A DNA stretch of 48,479 bases from Candidatus Paceibacterota bacterium (GCA_028714635.1 JAQTLZ010000002.1:73362-121840), one strand, 5' to 3'. Shown: positions 14,959 to 23,662, counted from the stretch's first letter. The notes: generated by a model from the sequence alone, not told the origin. Translations and numbers: made by a program.

Positions 14959-16146
14959 ATGCCTTTATCACAAAAGAATAGATGCCTTTACTGCGGAAAT
15001 AATCAGACAAATCACCCTATGGACAAGCTTACGGGGCTTTTCAATGGGGCGACCGCCTCTTTTAATGAATATGTCCTCTATTCATACCCAGGGAGAAGGC
15101 TCATGCACGCAATTGAAAAAGGCCTTGTTCTTTTATCCTGGATTTGGTTCCCGCTTCACATTGCAAAGTGGAGCAATGACATTTCGAAAACAAAAATCGC
15201 CCGCGGGAAAGTGCTTTGGGAAGAAGCCGAGAAACGGGGCATAGCGATGGAACAGCTTATGGTTTTTGGACGGGCGACGGATATCTATCGCGTTTATCTT
15301 GGCGATAAGTGGCGCCCTTTTACAAGCCTTCCTCGTCCAGATTCGATCGAAGTTCCTGCTGCTGCGTGGATAGATGATAAAGCGGTGCTTAAGAAAAAAC
15401 TTGCGAGAGCAGGAGTTTCCGTTTCCAAAGGCGCTGGGTTTTTTTGGTACTGGAGCGCACTGCGGATGTTTCGGAAATTAGAAAAGCCGGTCGTGGTGAA
15501 GCCGAGGTTTGGTTCCCGCGGAAGACATACGACCACTTTTGTTTCGACAGAAGAAGAATTTAGGAGAGCATTTAAAGTTACAAAAACACTTTGTCCATTT
15601 GTCATAGTTGAAGAGCATCTTGTGGGACCGGTTTTTCGCGCGACTGCTATTGATGGAGAAGTCAGAGGACTTCTTGCCGGAGAGCCTCCGCGAATCATTG
15701 GAGATGGAATTCATACTATTCTTGAGCTTATTCGTGAAAAAGATGCTCGCAAAACTGGCGAAGTAAAAGATGTTCCTGTACACGCTCTTCTAGACGGCTA
15801 TTTAAAGAGGCGGGGTTTTTCTCGGGACAGCGTTTTACCGAAAGGGAAAGAGATTGATCTGACTGAAAAGATCGGGGTTTCGTACGGAGGGAAAAGCATT
15901 GAGGTTATGGATATTGCTCATCCGAAATTTATTCCGGCTTTAAATAAAGCTGCGCAATTTATTGATGACCCAATCTTGGGCTTTGATTTTATTGCCGAAG
16001 ATATTACGAAAGACCCGGATATGCAGAAGTGGGGAATTATCGAATGCAATGCGGTGCCGTTCATTAATCTTCATCATGATCCGCTCGAAGGGAAGCCTTC
16101 TAATGTCGCCTCGGCAGTGTGGGATATGTATTTAAAGAGGATGTAA
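14959..16146 (+). CDS. ATP-grasp protein related to cyanophycin synthetase
   Basis: The 395-residue protein opens with a CLYCGNN mini zinc motif and a hydrophobic segment (GLVLLSWIWFPLHIA). It then carries an ATP-grasp ligase core: KPVVVKPRFGSRGRHTTTFVS binds ATP, CPFVIVEEHLVGPVFRATAIDG is the hinge, and IIECNAVPFINLHHDP is the metal-binding end. The GDGIHTILELI segment is the element typical of cyanophycin synthetase and glutamate-cysteine ligase type ATP-grasp proteins. It probably ligates an amino acid or peptide; the substrate is unknown. The stop codon overlaps the start of a 123-nt inverted-repeat element. Confidence 0.8.
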   Translation: MPLSQKNRCLYCGNNQTNHPMDKLTGLFNGATASFNEYVLYSYPGRRLMHAIEKGLVLLSWIWFPLHIAKWSNDISKTKIARGKVLWEEAEKRGIAMEQLMVFGRATDIYRVYLGDKWRPFTSLPRPDSIEVPAAAWIDDKAVLKKKLARAGVSVSKGAGFFWYWSALRMFRKLEKPVVVKPRFGSRGRHTTTFVSTEEEFRRAFKVTKTLCPFVIVEEHLVGPVFRATAIDGEVRGLLAGEPPRIIGDGIHTILELIREKDARKTGEVKDVPVHALLDGYLKRRGFSRDSVLPKGKEIDLTEKIGVSYGGKSIEVMDIAHPKFIPALNKAAQFIDDPILGFDFIAEDITKDPDMQKWGIIECNAVPFINLHHDPLEGKPSNVASAVWDMYLKRM

Positions 16147-16267
16147 AACAAATAAAATAACCCGTCTGCTTCGTTGCGAAACATATTTTCTCTCTCAACG
16201 TAGCATCCGTACGTCTCTTTCGAAAATATATTCCGCGCCTCGCATTCAGGGCTATTTAATTTGTTTT
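16145..16267 (+). repeat. 123-nt inverted-repeat element, copy A
   Basis: The outer arms (16145-16163 and 16249-16267) pair at 17 of 19 positions. Inside lie CTTCGTTGC, a central ACGTA-(7)-TACGT hairpin, an ATATTTTC / GAAAATAT stem, and GCCTCGCA. The element begins within the stop codon of the ATP-grasp gene. A related 124-nt element with the same boxes and a compensatory change in the central stem starts in the yvcK stop codon at 33162. Confidence 0.6.
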
Positions 16268-16269
16268 AA

Positions 16270-16304
16270 AAAAAGCTCCGAGCACAAAGTGCTCGGAGCT
16301 TTTT
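16270..16304. terminator. Bidirectional intrinsic terminator
   Basis: A perfect 16-bp stem with loop AAA (arms 16270-16285 and 16289-16304) lies between convergent genes. Confidence 0.92.
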
Positions 16305-16308
16305 GAAA

Positions 16309-16539
16309 TCAATACGTATGTCTTTCTAGGTCCGTAAGCATCCGGTCAATTTTCTGATATACATCTTTGAGATATCGGTGGATTCCTCGGAGATTGCTTT
16401 GTGCTTCTCCTTCATCCTGCGCGCCGTCAGTGTAGTAATAATTGATAACATCCCGATCCATCTCGTCGCGAATGACCCGCAACTGGTCTATGACCTGATT
16501 CTGATATTTTCTCGATTCATCTAGATTGAAGTCTGCCAT
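16309..16539 (-). CDS. Small coiled-coil hypothetical protein
   Basis: The 76-residue acidic protein is predicted all-helical (SRKYQNQVIDQLRVIRDEMD and LKDVYQKIDRMLTDLERHTY), with a likely coiled coil. I do not recognise the family. The start is 9 nt from the start of the upstream peptidase gene's stop codon, so the two may be co-transcribed on the minus strand. Confidence 0.6.
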   Translation of the reverse strand: MADFNLDESRKYQNQVIDQLRVIRDEMDRDVINYYYTDGAQDEGEAQSNLRGIHRYLKDVYQKIDRMLTDLERHTY

Positions 16540-16548
16540 AGCTATAGT

Positions 16549-17055
16549 TTAAAGATAAAAGCTTATCGTTACAAGGAGAATTGCATACAAAAACCAGAGA
16601 TACCTCGCATTATTTACCCATTTCATGGGGTATACAAAGAGAAGCGATGCGTAGCGGAAGACAAATCCCAGAGTGACGAGATCCATAAACCGCAAGGGCG
16701 TTCTCGAAGCATCTATAATATTGTCCATATCCTGATCGCTTGGAAATGCGTTGAGGCCTGCCGAAAAAGAGATCCAAATTAAAAATATGCGCAAATTCAT
16801 TTCTGTATCCCCGTGAAAAGCAAGATAGCCGGCGACGAGAGCAATGATCGTATTTAAGATGAGGGGTCCTGAAGAAATCCAGAACACTTGGCGGTATTTC
16901 GTCGGCTCGGCGTGAATGACTTGCCCGACAGGATTTCCGAGGCGGAAGTATGAAACTTTAAAAACCGCCACACCGAACCAATCGCAAAATTTCTTGTGGG
17001 CGAATTCGTGGAGTATAACGCCGGGGAAGGTGAGAAAGCAGATGAACCATGCCAT
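16549..17055 (-). CDS. M50-like membrane zinc metalloprotease
   Basis: The 168-residue integral membrane protein has HEFAHKKFCDWFG (HExxH) in its first membrane segment and NAFPSDQDMDNI, the NxxPxxxxD-type second motif of site-2 protease relatives. About four hydrophobic segments are visible. It probably cuts or binds membrane substrates. TATAAT on the minus strand ends 6 nt before the ATG, so the transcript is probably leaderless. It is divergent in function from its neighbours. Confidence 0.8.
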   Translation of the reverse strand: MAWFICFLTFPGVILHEFAHKKFCDWFGVAVFKVSYFRLGNPVGQVIHAEPTKYRQVFWISSGPLILNTIIALVAGYLAFHGDTEMNLRIFLIWISFSAGLNAFPSDQDMDNIIDASRTPLRFMDLVTLGFVFRYASLLFVYPMKWVNNARYLWFLYAILLVTISFYL

Positions 17056-17082
17056 CCAAAAATTATAACACCTTCACGTTTT

Positions 17083-18846
17083 TCATTCCTGCAAAAATCC
17101 ACCTGTCTGATGATTCCACAATTCTGCGTAAACTTTGTTTTCGGCTACAAGCTCGGCATGCGTTCCCATTCCCGCGATCTCGCCATTTTCGAGAACCACA
17201 ATTCTGTCCATTGTCTGCACAGTGCTTAATCTGTGCGCGATGACGATAGTGGTCTTGTTTTTCATAAGTTCTGTGAACGCCTCTTGAATATATGATTCGC
17301 TCACGCTATCAAGGGAACTCGTAGCCTCATCGAGAATAAGGATCGGCGCATTTTTAAGCATTGCTCTGGCGATCGCGACCCGCTGTCTCTCCCCCCCGGA
17401 GAGCTTTACTCCTCTTTCTCCGACTAGGGTCTCGTATCTTTTTGGAAGTTTTATTATGAATTCATGAGCGTGCGCCTTTTTCGCCACGTCTTGTATTTCC
17501 TCCTCACTTGCTTCCGGTTTTCCGTAGGATATGTTTTCTCGGATGGTTCGGTGAAAAAGAATCGAATCTTGCGGTACGTAAGAGATTACTGATCGCAGAT
17601 CGTTCTGTGTGATTTCCTTTATATCTTGTCCGTCAATCTTCACTGCGCCTTCTGTGACATCGATGAATCGGAGGAGTAGTTTCGTGATGGTTGATTTCCC
17701 GGCTCCAGAATGCCCGACAACGCCTATTCGTTCTCCAGAGCGAATAGCGAGGGTAAAATGTTCAAGCACTTTTATTCCTCCTTTATATACGAAAGACACA
17801 TCATCGAAGAGAATTTCACCCTTTCCGATTTTCGCCTGCTCTGGTTTTGGAGAATCTGAGACATCTATCTCCAAATCAAAAATATCCACTATCTCTTTCA
17901 TATCCGTACTCGCTTTTATTGCTTTTGTGAGAGATTTTCCCAAGCTCCAGAGAATGTCAAAAAGATTGAACATGTAAAAAACCATGAGAGCAAAAGTTCC
18001 GATAGACAGTAATCCCCGATACCATAAACCGATGCTTACGTATATCACAGTGATTTGAAGAATTGCCATGAGAAAAGCTTGCATGGCATTTTGGAAATTC
18101 CCCATATACCACGCATGCCTGCGTCTTTTCTCTTCGTCTAAAGTTACTCCTTGGAACGCATTGCTTTCTTCTTTGTCTCTCGCAAATATTTTTATTGTAA
18201 GAACGTTAAGGATTGCGTCTGAAAGCCGGGCGGTAACACGAGAATCGGCGGCCGCTTCCTCTATGTCGTATGACATCTTTCTTTTTATGAAGAGGATAGT
18301 GATCGCGATATAGAGAAGCGCCCAGGCCAAAAATATCCAAGCGAGAAGAGGTGCTTTTATGAAAAGTATCGTAATGATTCCCGAAACAGTAACCAGAGAA
18401 AAGAATATTTGGTACGAGATGATGTCTGCCAGAGTCTCGAATGACCTGGTAAAGCGTTTTGTTTTTGCGACGATGCTTCCGGAGAAATTATTTGAGAAGA
18501 AATAATACGAATGTTTCAGAAGCCGATCAAAGGTGGAATCATAGAGATCTTTCATGACTTTGCTTTGAAAGTACGAGCTCGCATAATCACCAACACGAAA
18601 GCCGACGTTGTGCAGAATGATGCTAAGTACCAAAAATCCCACGATTGGCATAAGTGCAGCGAGAATCGCGTCGGGTGCGACGCCGGAAGAAACGTTGTCT
18701 ATGATTTCCTTGTAGAGGTAGGGTTTTACGATGCTGTCGAAAATAATTCCGAATGCGTAGCTGAAAAAAATCAAAAAGAAAGAGACCTTATATTTTTTGA
18801 TATGAGGCTTGAGATAGAAGAGAATTCTTGAAAAATAGGATTTCAT
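17083..18846 (-). CDS. ABC exporter, fused permease and ATPase
   Basis: The 587-residue half-transporter has six membrane segments in the first 320 residues and a C-terminal ATPase with Walker A (GVVGHSGAGKSTITKLLL), Q loop (SYVPQDSILF), signature (VKLSGGERQRVAIARAML), Walker B (ILILDEATSSLD) and the H loop (VIAHRLSTV). It would work as a dimer exporting lipid, peptide or drug. Its ATG lies only three bases (CAA) after the 3' end of tRNA-Ser on the same strand. tRNA 3' processing could therefore itself generate the mRNA 5' end. Confidence 0.92.
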   Translation of the reverse strand: MKSYFSRILFYLKPHIKKYKVSFFLIFFSYAFGIIFDSIVKPYLYKEIIDNVSSGVAPDAILAALMPIVGFLVLSIILHNVGFRVGDYASSYFQSKVMKDLYDSTFDRLLKHSYYFFSNNFSGSIVAKTKRFTRSFETLADIISYQIFFSLVTVSGIITILFIKAPLLAWIFLAWALLYIAITILFIKRKMSYDIEEAAADSRVTARLSDAILNVLTIKIFARDKEESNAFQGVTLDEEKRRRHAWYMGNFQNAMQAFLMAILQITVIYVSIGLWYRGLLSIGTFALMVFYMFNLFDILWSLGKSLTKAIKASTDMKEIVDIFDLEIDVSDSPKPEQAKIGKGEILFDDVSFVYKGGIKVLEHFTLAIRSGERIGVVGHSGAGKSTITKLLLRFIDVTEGAVKIDGQDIKEITQNDLRSVISYVPQDSILFHRTIRENISYGKPEASEEEIQDVAKKAHAHEFIIKLPKRYETLVGERGVKLSGGERQRVAIARAMLKNAPILILDEATSSLDSVSESYIQEAFTELMKNKTTIVIAHRLSTVQTMDRIVVLENGEIAGMGTHAELVAENKVYAELWNHQTGGFLQE

Positions 18847-18849
18847 TTG

Positions 18850-18936
18850 CGGAGGCGGTGAGATTCGAACTCACGACCCAGTTGCCCAGGTAACAGTTTT
18901 CAAGACTGTCTCTTTAGACCGCTCAGACACGCCTCC
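18850..18936 (-). tRNA. tRNA-Ser (anticodon TGA)
   Basis: The acceptor stem GGAGGCG / CGCCTCC, an anticodon loop CTTGAAA, a long variable arm and a T arm with TTCGAAT mark a class II tRNA-Ser. Discriminator G; no CCA is encoded. The 5' end overlaps the 3' end of a LAGLIDADG gene by 14 nt. Confidence 0.96.
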
Positions 18937-19948
18937 CTAATATATGCCATCGGTTCAAGTGTTTGGGGTTACTCGTGCCGATAGTTTTGAAATACTGCCA
19001 TATTTCCGCCTTATTTTCAAGTTGTACTGCTGAATTGCGGCCGTTTTTTCTTAATCGTGCTTTGAAATTTAGATCGATAAGAATATTAAAAACTGAAGTT
19101 GCTAGCGATGGGGAGGCTGTCACAAAGTTCAGCCGAGGATAGGAATATTTTTTACCTTTTATGAGATGTGTTTCGTAAAATAAACACCCATCGGTATCGA
19201 TAAGTCCGCGCAGGCACATTTTTTGGTATTTTTTATTTTTCATAATCCACTCAGGAATATCAAGATTTTGTTTTAATTTGTCTCCCGACTTGAGGCCAAG
19301 AAGGATGAGATACTTATTTATCCCTTTTCTTGAGACAACAATGTCTATCCCATCAGATTGTTTTCTTAGCTGTTTTTTTGCCCTGATTCTGAATAATTTT
19401 TTGATTAGATTTCGGACGTAAAGAGAATACTTTTTGTCAGTTTTTCCATTTAATGAAATACGAAACTGATATTTTGTTATACCTCCGTCCCCAAGCATTA
19501 TTCCCATGAATTCTGCGAGAAGCGGACTTTGTTTGGGTAAATGGACCCTCTTTTCCAAAAGAACAGAATTCATCCGGAATTTACCCTTCGTATCCCACCA
19601 CTTTTTCCATTGAGATTTTCTGTATTCCTGGTTCCCGATTAGAGGTCCGTATTTTTCATGCACAACTTTTCCTCCGATTGGCGCCCCAATCTTCGCGTAC
19701 CAGTATCTCTCCTTTATTTCTATATTTTTAGGTCTTGCTAATTTACAAAGGGTACATAAAGTTTCAAGAGAAGAAAGGGTCATCGTATTCTTTTCTCGGA
19801 GCCAATCTGAAAAAGAGCGGGGATGGATTTTAAGGAGAGAAGCCAGCTTGCTTTGAGATAAAGACAGAGAGCTTAGTGCCTTCTGTAAAAATTTTCTTTG
19901 CCTACCTTCGGAGAACAAAACTCTATTATATTTAGACGACTTTGCCAT
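18923..19948 (-). CDS. Free-standing LAGLIDADG endonuclease-like protein with HTH
   Basis: The 341-residue protein has an N-terminal helix-turn-helix (LSQSKLASLLKIHPRSFSDW) and two LAGLIDADG helices: LLAEFMGIMLGDGG (about 143-156) and CLRGLIDTDGCL (about 255-266). Between and after them is the usual alpha-beta fold. Free-standing members act as homing endonucleases or as DNA-binding regulators; both motif acids are kept, so cleavage is possible. Its stop codon is inside the tRNA-Ser gene (14-nt overlap), so transcription of the ORF runs into the tRNA. Neither intron nor intein borders are seen. Confidence 0.85.
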   Translation of the reverse strand: MAKSSKYNRVLFSEGRQRKFLQKALSSLSLSQSKLASLLKIHPRSFSDWLREKNTMTLSSLETLCTLCKLARPKNIEIKERYWYAKIGAPIGGKVVHEKYGPLIGNQEYRKSQWKKWWDTKGKFRMNSVLLEKRVHLPKQSPLLAEFMGIMLGDGGITKYQFRISLNGKTDKKYSLYVRNLIKKLFRIRAKKQLRKQSDGIDIVVSRKGINKYLILLGLKSGDKLKQNLDIPEWIMKNKKYQKMCLRGLIDTDGCLFYETHLIKGKKYSYPRLNFVTASPSLATSVFNILIDLNFKARLRKNGRNSAVQLENKAEIWQYFKTIGTSNPKHLNRWHILGRRV

Positions 19949-19992
19949 ACCTCTATTATACTTCCTACGGAAAAGATATACAATACTTCTTT

Positions 19993-20919
19993 ATGAAACC
20001 AATCCTTGTCACTTCATACGTCAACCCTGATCTCGACGGGCTCTCTTGCCTCTTTGCTTACACAGAATTTTTGAAAAGCCAGGGGAAAAATGTCGTCGCG
20101 GGAATTATCGGCATTCCCCACGAAGAAGCGAGATATGTTTTCGATCGTTTTAAGATTTCATACCCCGAGACATTTAAAAATACGGATGCATTCGATCAGG
20201 TGATTATGCTCGACGGGAGTTCTATTGCCGTAACTGAAAACAGGATTAAACCGGAACAAGTCATTGAAATCATTGATCACCGTCAAACGCACGAGCTTGA
20301 AAAATTCCCAAATGCCATAGCGCAAATTGAGCTTGTTGGAGCGGCGGCAACGCTTGTAGCGGAGAAATTTATCGCAAACAAAGTTGAGATTTCAAAAGAA
20401 TCCGCGATACTTTTGTCTACCGGAATCATTTCAAACACATTCAATTTCAAAGCCACTGTTACAACAGATCGCGACAAGGAAGCGGCAAAGTGGCTGAATG
20501 CCATCGCCAAATTGCCGGAAAATTTCTGGAGGGAACTTTTCGAGGCGAAATCTGATATGACAGGAGAGAAACTCTGGGAGAAAATGGACGGGGATTTTTC
20601 ATTAAAAAATCTATACGGCAAGAGAGTCGGAATGGCGCAACTCGAGATGATCGGCGCAGAAGCTTTGATTCAAAGCCGGCTTTCAGAAATTCTTGAGCTT
20701 CTCCATCGCATTAAAAAGAACGAGAAGCTCGATATGATATTTTTGAATGCTGTCGATCTTGAAAAAGGGGAGGCCTTCCTCATTTGCGACGAAAAAGATA
20801 CAATGCGGATTCTAGAGGATATTTTGCATGTGGAATTTAAAAATAATATTGCAGAAAAGAAAGGTTTTCTTATGAGAAAAGAAATCACCCCGCTTTTCAA
20901 AAAAGCTTTAGAAAAATAA
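19993..20919 (+). CDS. DHH-family phosphoesterase, Mn-dependent pyrophosphatase-like
   Basis: The 308-residue protein has the DHH-type metal motifs SYVNPDLDGLS, IMLDGSS and IEIIDHRQTHEL, then STGIISNTFNFKATVTTDRD and a C-terminal DHHA2-like domain. It resembles family II inorganic pyrophosphatases and exopolyphosphatase relatives. The first motif differs from the GHxxPDxD of classic enzymes (Tyr and Val before Asn-Pro-Asp), so the substrate is uncertain. ATG 19993 is preferred because the motif begins right after it. It lies one base before ribE and may lead the riboflavin cluster transcript. Confidence 0.8.
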   Translation: MKPILVTSYVNPDLDGLSCLFAYTEFLKSQGKNVVAGIIGIPHEEARYVFDRFKISYPETFKNTDAFDQVIMLDGSSIAVTENRIKPEQVIEIIDHRQTHELEKFPNAIAQIELVGAAATLVAEKFIANKVEISKESAILLSTGIISNTFNFKATVTTDRDKEAAKWLNAIAKLPENFWRELFEAKSDMTGEKLWEKMDGDFSLKNLYGKRVGMAQLEMIGAEALIQSRLSEILELLHRIKKNEKLDMIFLNAVDLEKGEAFLICDEKDTMRILEDILHVEFKNNIAEKKGFLMRKEITPLFKKALEK

Positions 20920-20920
20920 T

Positions 20921-21499
20921 ATGTTTACTGGAATCATTACACATCTTGGAAAATTCGAACGAAACGAGAAGGAGAAATTTTTCTTCTCTGCCTCGGCATC
21001 TTTCCTCGATATGCTCCATTCAAGCGATAGTGTGGCGGTAAACGGCACGTGCCTGACTGTGGTGAAAAAAACCAAGGGAGAATTTTTAGTGAATCTTATG
21101 CCTGAAACAGTAAAAAGAACGATGCTCGGGACTTTGCTTCCCAAGACTGTCGTAAATCTGGAATTGCCTGCAACGCCTCGTTCGTTTCTTGCTGGGCATA
21201 TCGTGCAAGGGCACATCGATGGAATCGGGACTCTTTCGAAAATGGAAAAGAAAGGGAGTAGCAGGGTTTTGGAAATAGTCGTCGAGAGGAAATTAATGCG
21301 CTATATTGTGGATCAAGGTTCTGTCGCAGTGAATGGGATCTCACTTACGGTTATCGAGGCAAAGCAGAAAAGTTTTACCTTCGGTATTATTCCTTATACA
21401 TGGGAACATACGATGCTTAAGGGAATAAAATTAGGGGACAAGGTGAACATAGAAGTCGATATTCTTGCAAAATATGCTGAAAAAATCTCAAAGTACTAA
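20921..21499 (+). CDS. ribE: Riboflavin synthase alpha chain
   Basis: This enzyme converts two lumazine molecules to riboflavin. The 192-residue protein has the two repeated barrels (MFTGIITHLGKF..., then AGHIVQGHIDGIG...) with DSVAVNGTCLTVV in the first and GSVAVNGISLTVI in the second. Length matches the family. It is the first of four overlapping or adjacent rib genes. No FMN riboswitch is seen upstream; the preceding gene ends two bases before. Confidence 0.95.
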   Translation: MFTGIITHLGKFERNEKEKFFFSASASFLDMLHSSDSVAVNGTCLTVVKKTKGEFLVNLMPETVKRTMLGTLLPKTVVNLELPATPRSFLAGHIVQGHIDGIGTLSKMEKKGSSRVLEIVVERKLMRYIVDQGSVAVNGISLTVIEAKQKSFTFGIIPYTWEHTMLKGIKLGDKVNIEVDILAKYAEKISKY

Positions 21500-21968
21500 A
21501 AACATCCCGCGCGTTTTTGCGGGCAAAATAAAGATCGGCATTGTCCGAAGTGTTTTTAATTCGGAAATGACGGAGAGTCTGGAAGATGCTTGCCGAAAAA
21601 CTTTATTGAAAGCTGGAGTACAAGAGAAAAATATTACCACTACGACCGTGCCGGGTGCGCTTGAAATTCCGATCACTGCTCAAACTTTAGCGAAAAAGAA
21701 GCGGTATGATGTGCTTATTGCTCTCGGTGTAGTCTTTAAAGGAGATACTTATCATTTCGAACTAGTGGCCAATGAATCCGCGCGCGGCTGCATGGACGTC
21801 TCTCTCAAATGGAATATTCCCATCATCTGCCAGATTCTCTCTGTTTATAATATGCAGCAGGCCAAGGCTCGCACGGGGAATAATGGATTCAATAAAGGCA
21901 TTGAAGCAGCGCATGGAGCTCTCGCAATCGCCTCTACGCTTCAGGATATAAACAGAAAACATGCGTAA
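21474..21968 (+). CDS. ribH: 6,7-dimethyl-8-ribityllumazine synthase
   Basis: Lumazine synthase makes the substrate for RibE. The 164-residue protein has IGIVRSVFNSEMTESL, VPGALEIPITAQ, ALGVVFKGDTYHFELVANE (catalytic His) and the end motif GNNGFNKGIEAAHGAL. ATG 21474 is used; it overlaps ribE by 26 nt, a sign of coupled translation. An in-frame TTG nine bases upstream is less likely. Confidence 0.94.
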   Translation: MLKKSQSTKNIPRVFAGKIKIGIVRSVFNSEMTESLEDACRKTLLKAGVQEKNITTTTVPGALEIPITAQTLAKKKRYDVLIALGVVFKGDTYHFELVANESARGCMDVSLKWNIPIICQILSVYNMQQAKARTGNNGFNKGIEAAHGALAIASTLQDINRKHA

Positions 21969-22566
21969 AAAAGATTTGCCGAAAGTAAAAAAAGTAGCCT
22001 CGACTCTTTTACCGACCGTCTACGGCGATTTTACATTTGATGTGTTTGAAGACGCGCAGGGTCGCGAACATATTGTCCTCTCCGCTGGGAATATCAAAAA
22101 AAATGATCCGCTTTTGCTCCGTATCCATTCGTCATGTATCACCAGTGAAATATTTCTCTCGGGGAAATGCGACTGTCGCGGCCAGCTTCTCAAGGCTATG
22201 AAAATAATTTCCGAAAAAGGCGGTGCAATCATTTATCTTCAAGAAGAAGGACGGGGCATTGGTTTGACCAATAAAATTCGCGCATACAAACTTCAGGCAG
22301 GCGGTCTTGATACGGTTGAAGCAAACGAAGCACTCAATTTTCCTGCCGACCTTCGGGATTATGGTGTGGCAATTTCCATCCTCGCCGTTTTGGGCAAAAA
22401 AAGAGTGAAGCTTCTCACTAATAATCCGGCAAAGGTGAAAGCTTTGGAAGGCCGTGGTATTAAAGTTGTTGAGCAACTGCCTCTCGAGGTTCCTCCTACC
22501 CGCTCTAATAAGGGTTATCTTTTGGTTAAAAAAAATAAACTAGGACACCGATTAAAAATTAGATAA
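21961..22566 (+). CDS. ribA: GTP cyclohydrolase II
   Basis: This enzyme opens GTP to start riboflavin synthesis. The 201-residue protein has the zinc motif HSSCITSEIFLSGKCDC, the catalytic LQEEGRGIGLTNKI and DLRDYGVAISIL, and the end motif LLTNNPAKVKALEGRGI. It lacks the fused DHBP synthase (RibB) domain that many bacteria have, and no ribB lies in the window. Overlaps ribH by 8 nt. Confidence 0.93.
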   Translation: MRKKDLPKVKKVASTLLPTVYGDFTFDVFEDAQGREHIVLSAGNIKKNDPLLLRIHSSCITSEIFLSGKCDCRGQLLKAMKIISEKGGAIIYLQEEGRGIGLTNKIRAYKLQAGGLDTVEANEALNFPADLRDYGVAISILAVLGKKRVKLLTNNPAKVKALEGRGIKVVEQLPLEVPPTRSNKGYLLVKKNKLGHRLKIR

Positions 22567-22571
22567 TTTCT

Positions 22572-23657
22572 ATGAAATCTCCCCGTCTTTCCGACGAATA
22601 TTTTATCGATGAGACGTTGAAGCTCGCCAGACGAGCGCAGAGCTGGACCAATCCCAATCCGATGGTTGGGGCGGTGATTGTAAAGAACGGTAAAATTATT
22701 GCCCGTGGATATCATAAGCGAGTGGGTTCTCATCATGCTGAAGTTGAAGCGCTCAAGGCGGCCAAGGAGAGCGTTCGAGGAGCCACACTGTATGTGAATC
22801 TCGAGCCGTGCAGTCATTACGGAAGAACACCTCCATGTGTCGACGCAGTTATCAAAGCGGGTTTCAAGCGCGTTGTCTGCTCAACGCTCGATCCAAACAA
22901 AAAAGTGCGCGGTCGCGGGATAGCGAAATTAAAAAAAGCCGGAATCGCAGTTTCTGTAGGTGTCAGAGAAAAAGAGGCGAGGGTGCTCAATGAAGCATTT
23001 CTTACTTTCCATGAGAAAAGACGCCCCTTTATTGCCCTCAAGTTCGCAGCTAGCCTCGACGGGAAAATGGCGACCTCTACGGGAGATTCAAAATGGATTA
23101 CGAATGAAAAGGCTCGCCGTTTTGCTCGGGCACTTCGGAGTGAATACCAGGCTATTCTCGTGGGGATTAATACCGTTATACACGACGATCCAAATCTCGG
23201 CGCGCGCCAAAGCGGGAAAAAAGACCCAATCCGGATTATTTTAGATTCCAAGCTGGACATCCCCCTGAATGCCCAAGTATTGAGGGATACCAATGTTATA
23301 ATCGCAACGACTGAGCATGCTCAAGCGGGAAAGAAAAAACTCTTGGCAAAACGTGGCATTACGATTCTCACTTTTAAAGGCAAACAAGTACCAATTCCGA
23401 AACTCATCTCGGCATTGCGAGAGAGGGAAATCATCAGTGTTTTTGTAGAAGGAGGCGGAAAAGTCTTGGGAAGTTTTGTTGATGCAAAAATCGCTGATAA
23501 GTTGTATGCTTTTTATGCGCCGATTCTCGTTGGCGGTGAGAAAGCCGTAACGATTCAAGGAGATGGAATACAAAAAATGCGGGATGCAATAACCTTCAAA
23601 AATTTTTCCATCAAGCATTTTGAAGATAATTTTCTTGTCATAGGTTCTTTAAGCTAA
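22572..23657 (+). CDS. ribD: Bifunctional riboflavin deaminase/reductase RibD
   Basis: RibD deaminates and then reduces the pyrimidine intermediate. The 361-residue protein has the zinc deaminase domain (HHAEVEAL and EPCSHYGRTPPCVDAVI) and the reductase domain (FIALKFAASLDGKMATSTGDSKWIT, then VFVEGGGKVLGSFVDA). Both active domains look intact and the length is normal. It is the last of the rib cluster, 5 nt after ribA. Confidence 0.94.
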   Translation: MKSPRLSDEYFIDETLKLARRAQSWTNPNPMVGAVIVKNGKIIARGYHKRVGSHHAEVEALKAAKESVRGATLYVNLEPCSHYGRTPPCVDAVIKAGFKRVVCSTLDPNKKVRGRGIAKLKKAGIAVSVGVREKEARVLNEAFLTFHEKRRPFIALKFAASLDGKMATSTGDSKWITNEKARRFARALRSEYQAILVGINTVIHDDPNLGARQSGKKDPIRIILDSKLDIPLNAQVLRDTNVIIATTEHAQAGKKKLLAKRGITILTFKGKQVPIPKLISALREREIISVFVEGGGKVLGSFVDAKIADKLYAFYAPILVGGEKAVTIQGDGIQKMRDAITFKNFSIKHFEDNFLVIGSLS

Positions 23658-23662
23658 TTAAA

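Noticed and set aside
20860-20925. FMN riboswitch before the riboflavin cluster
   Set aside because: The preceding gene ends two bases before ribE, leaving no room for the aptamer, and none of its conserved boxes is seen upstream.
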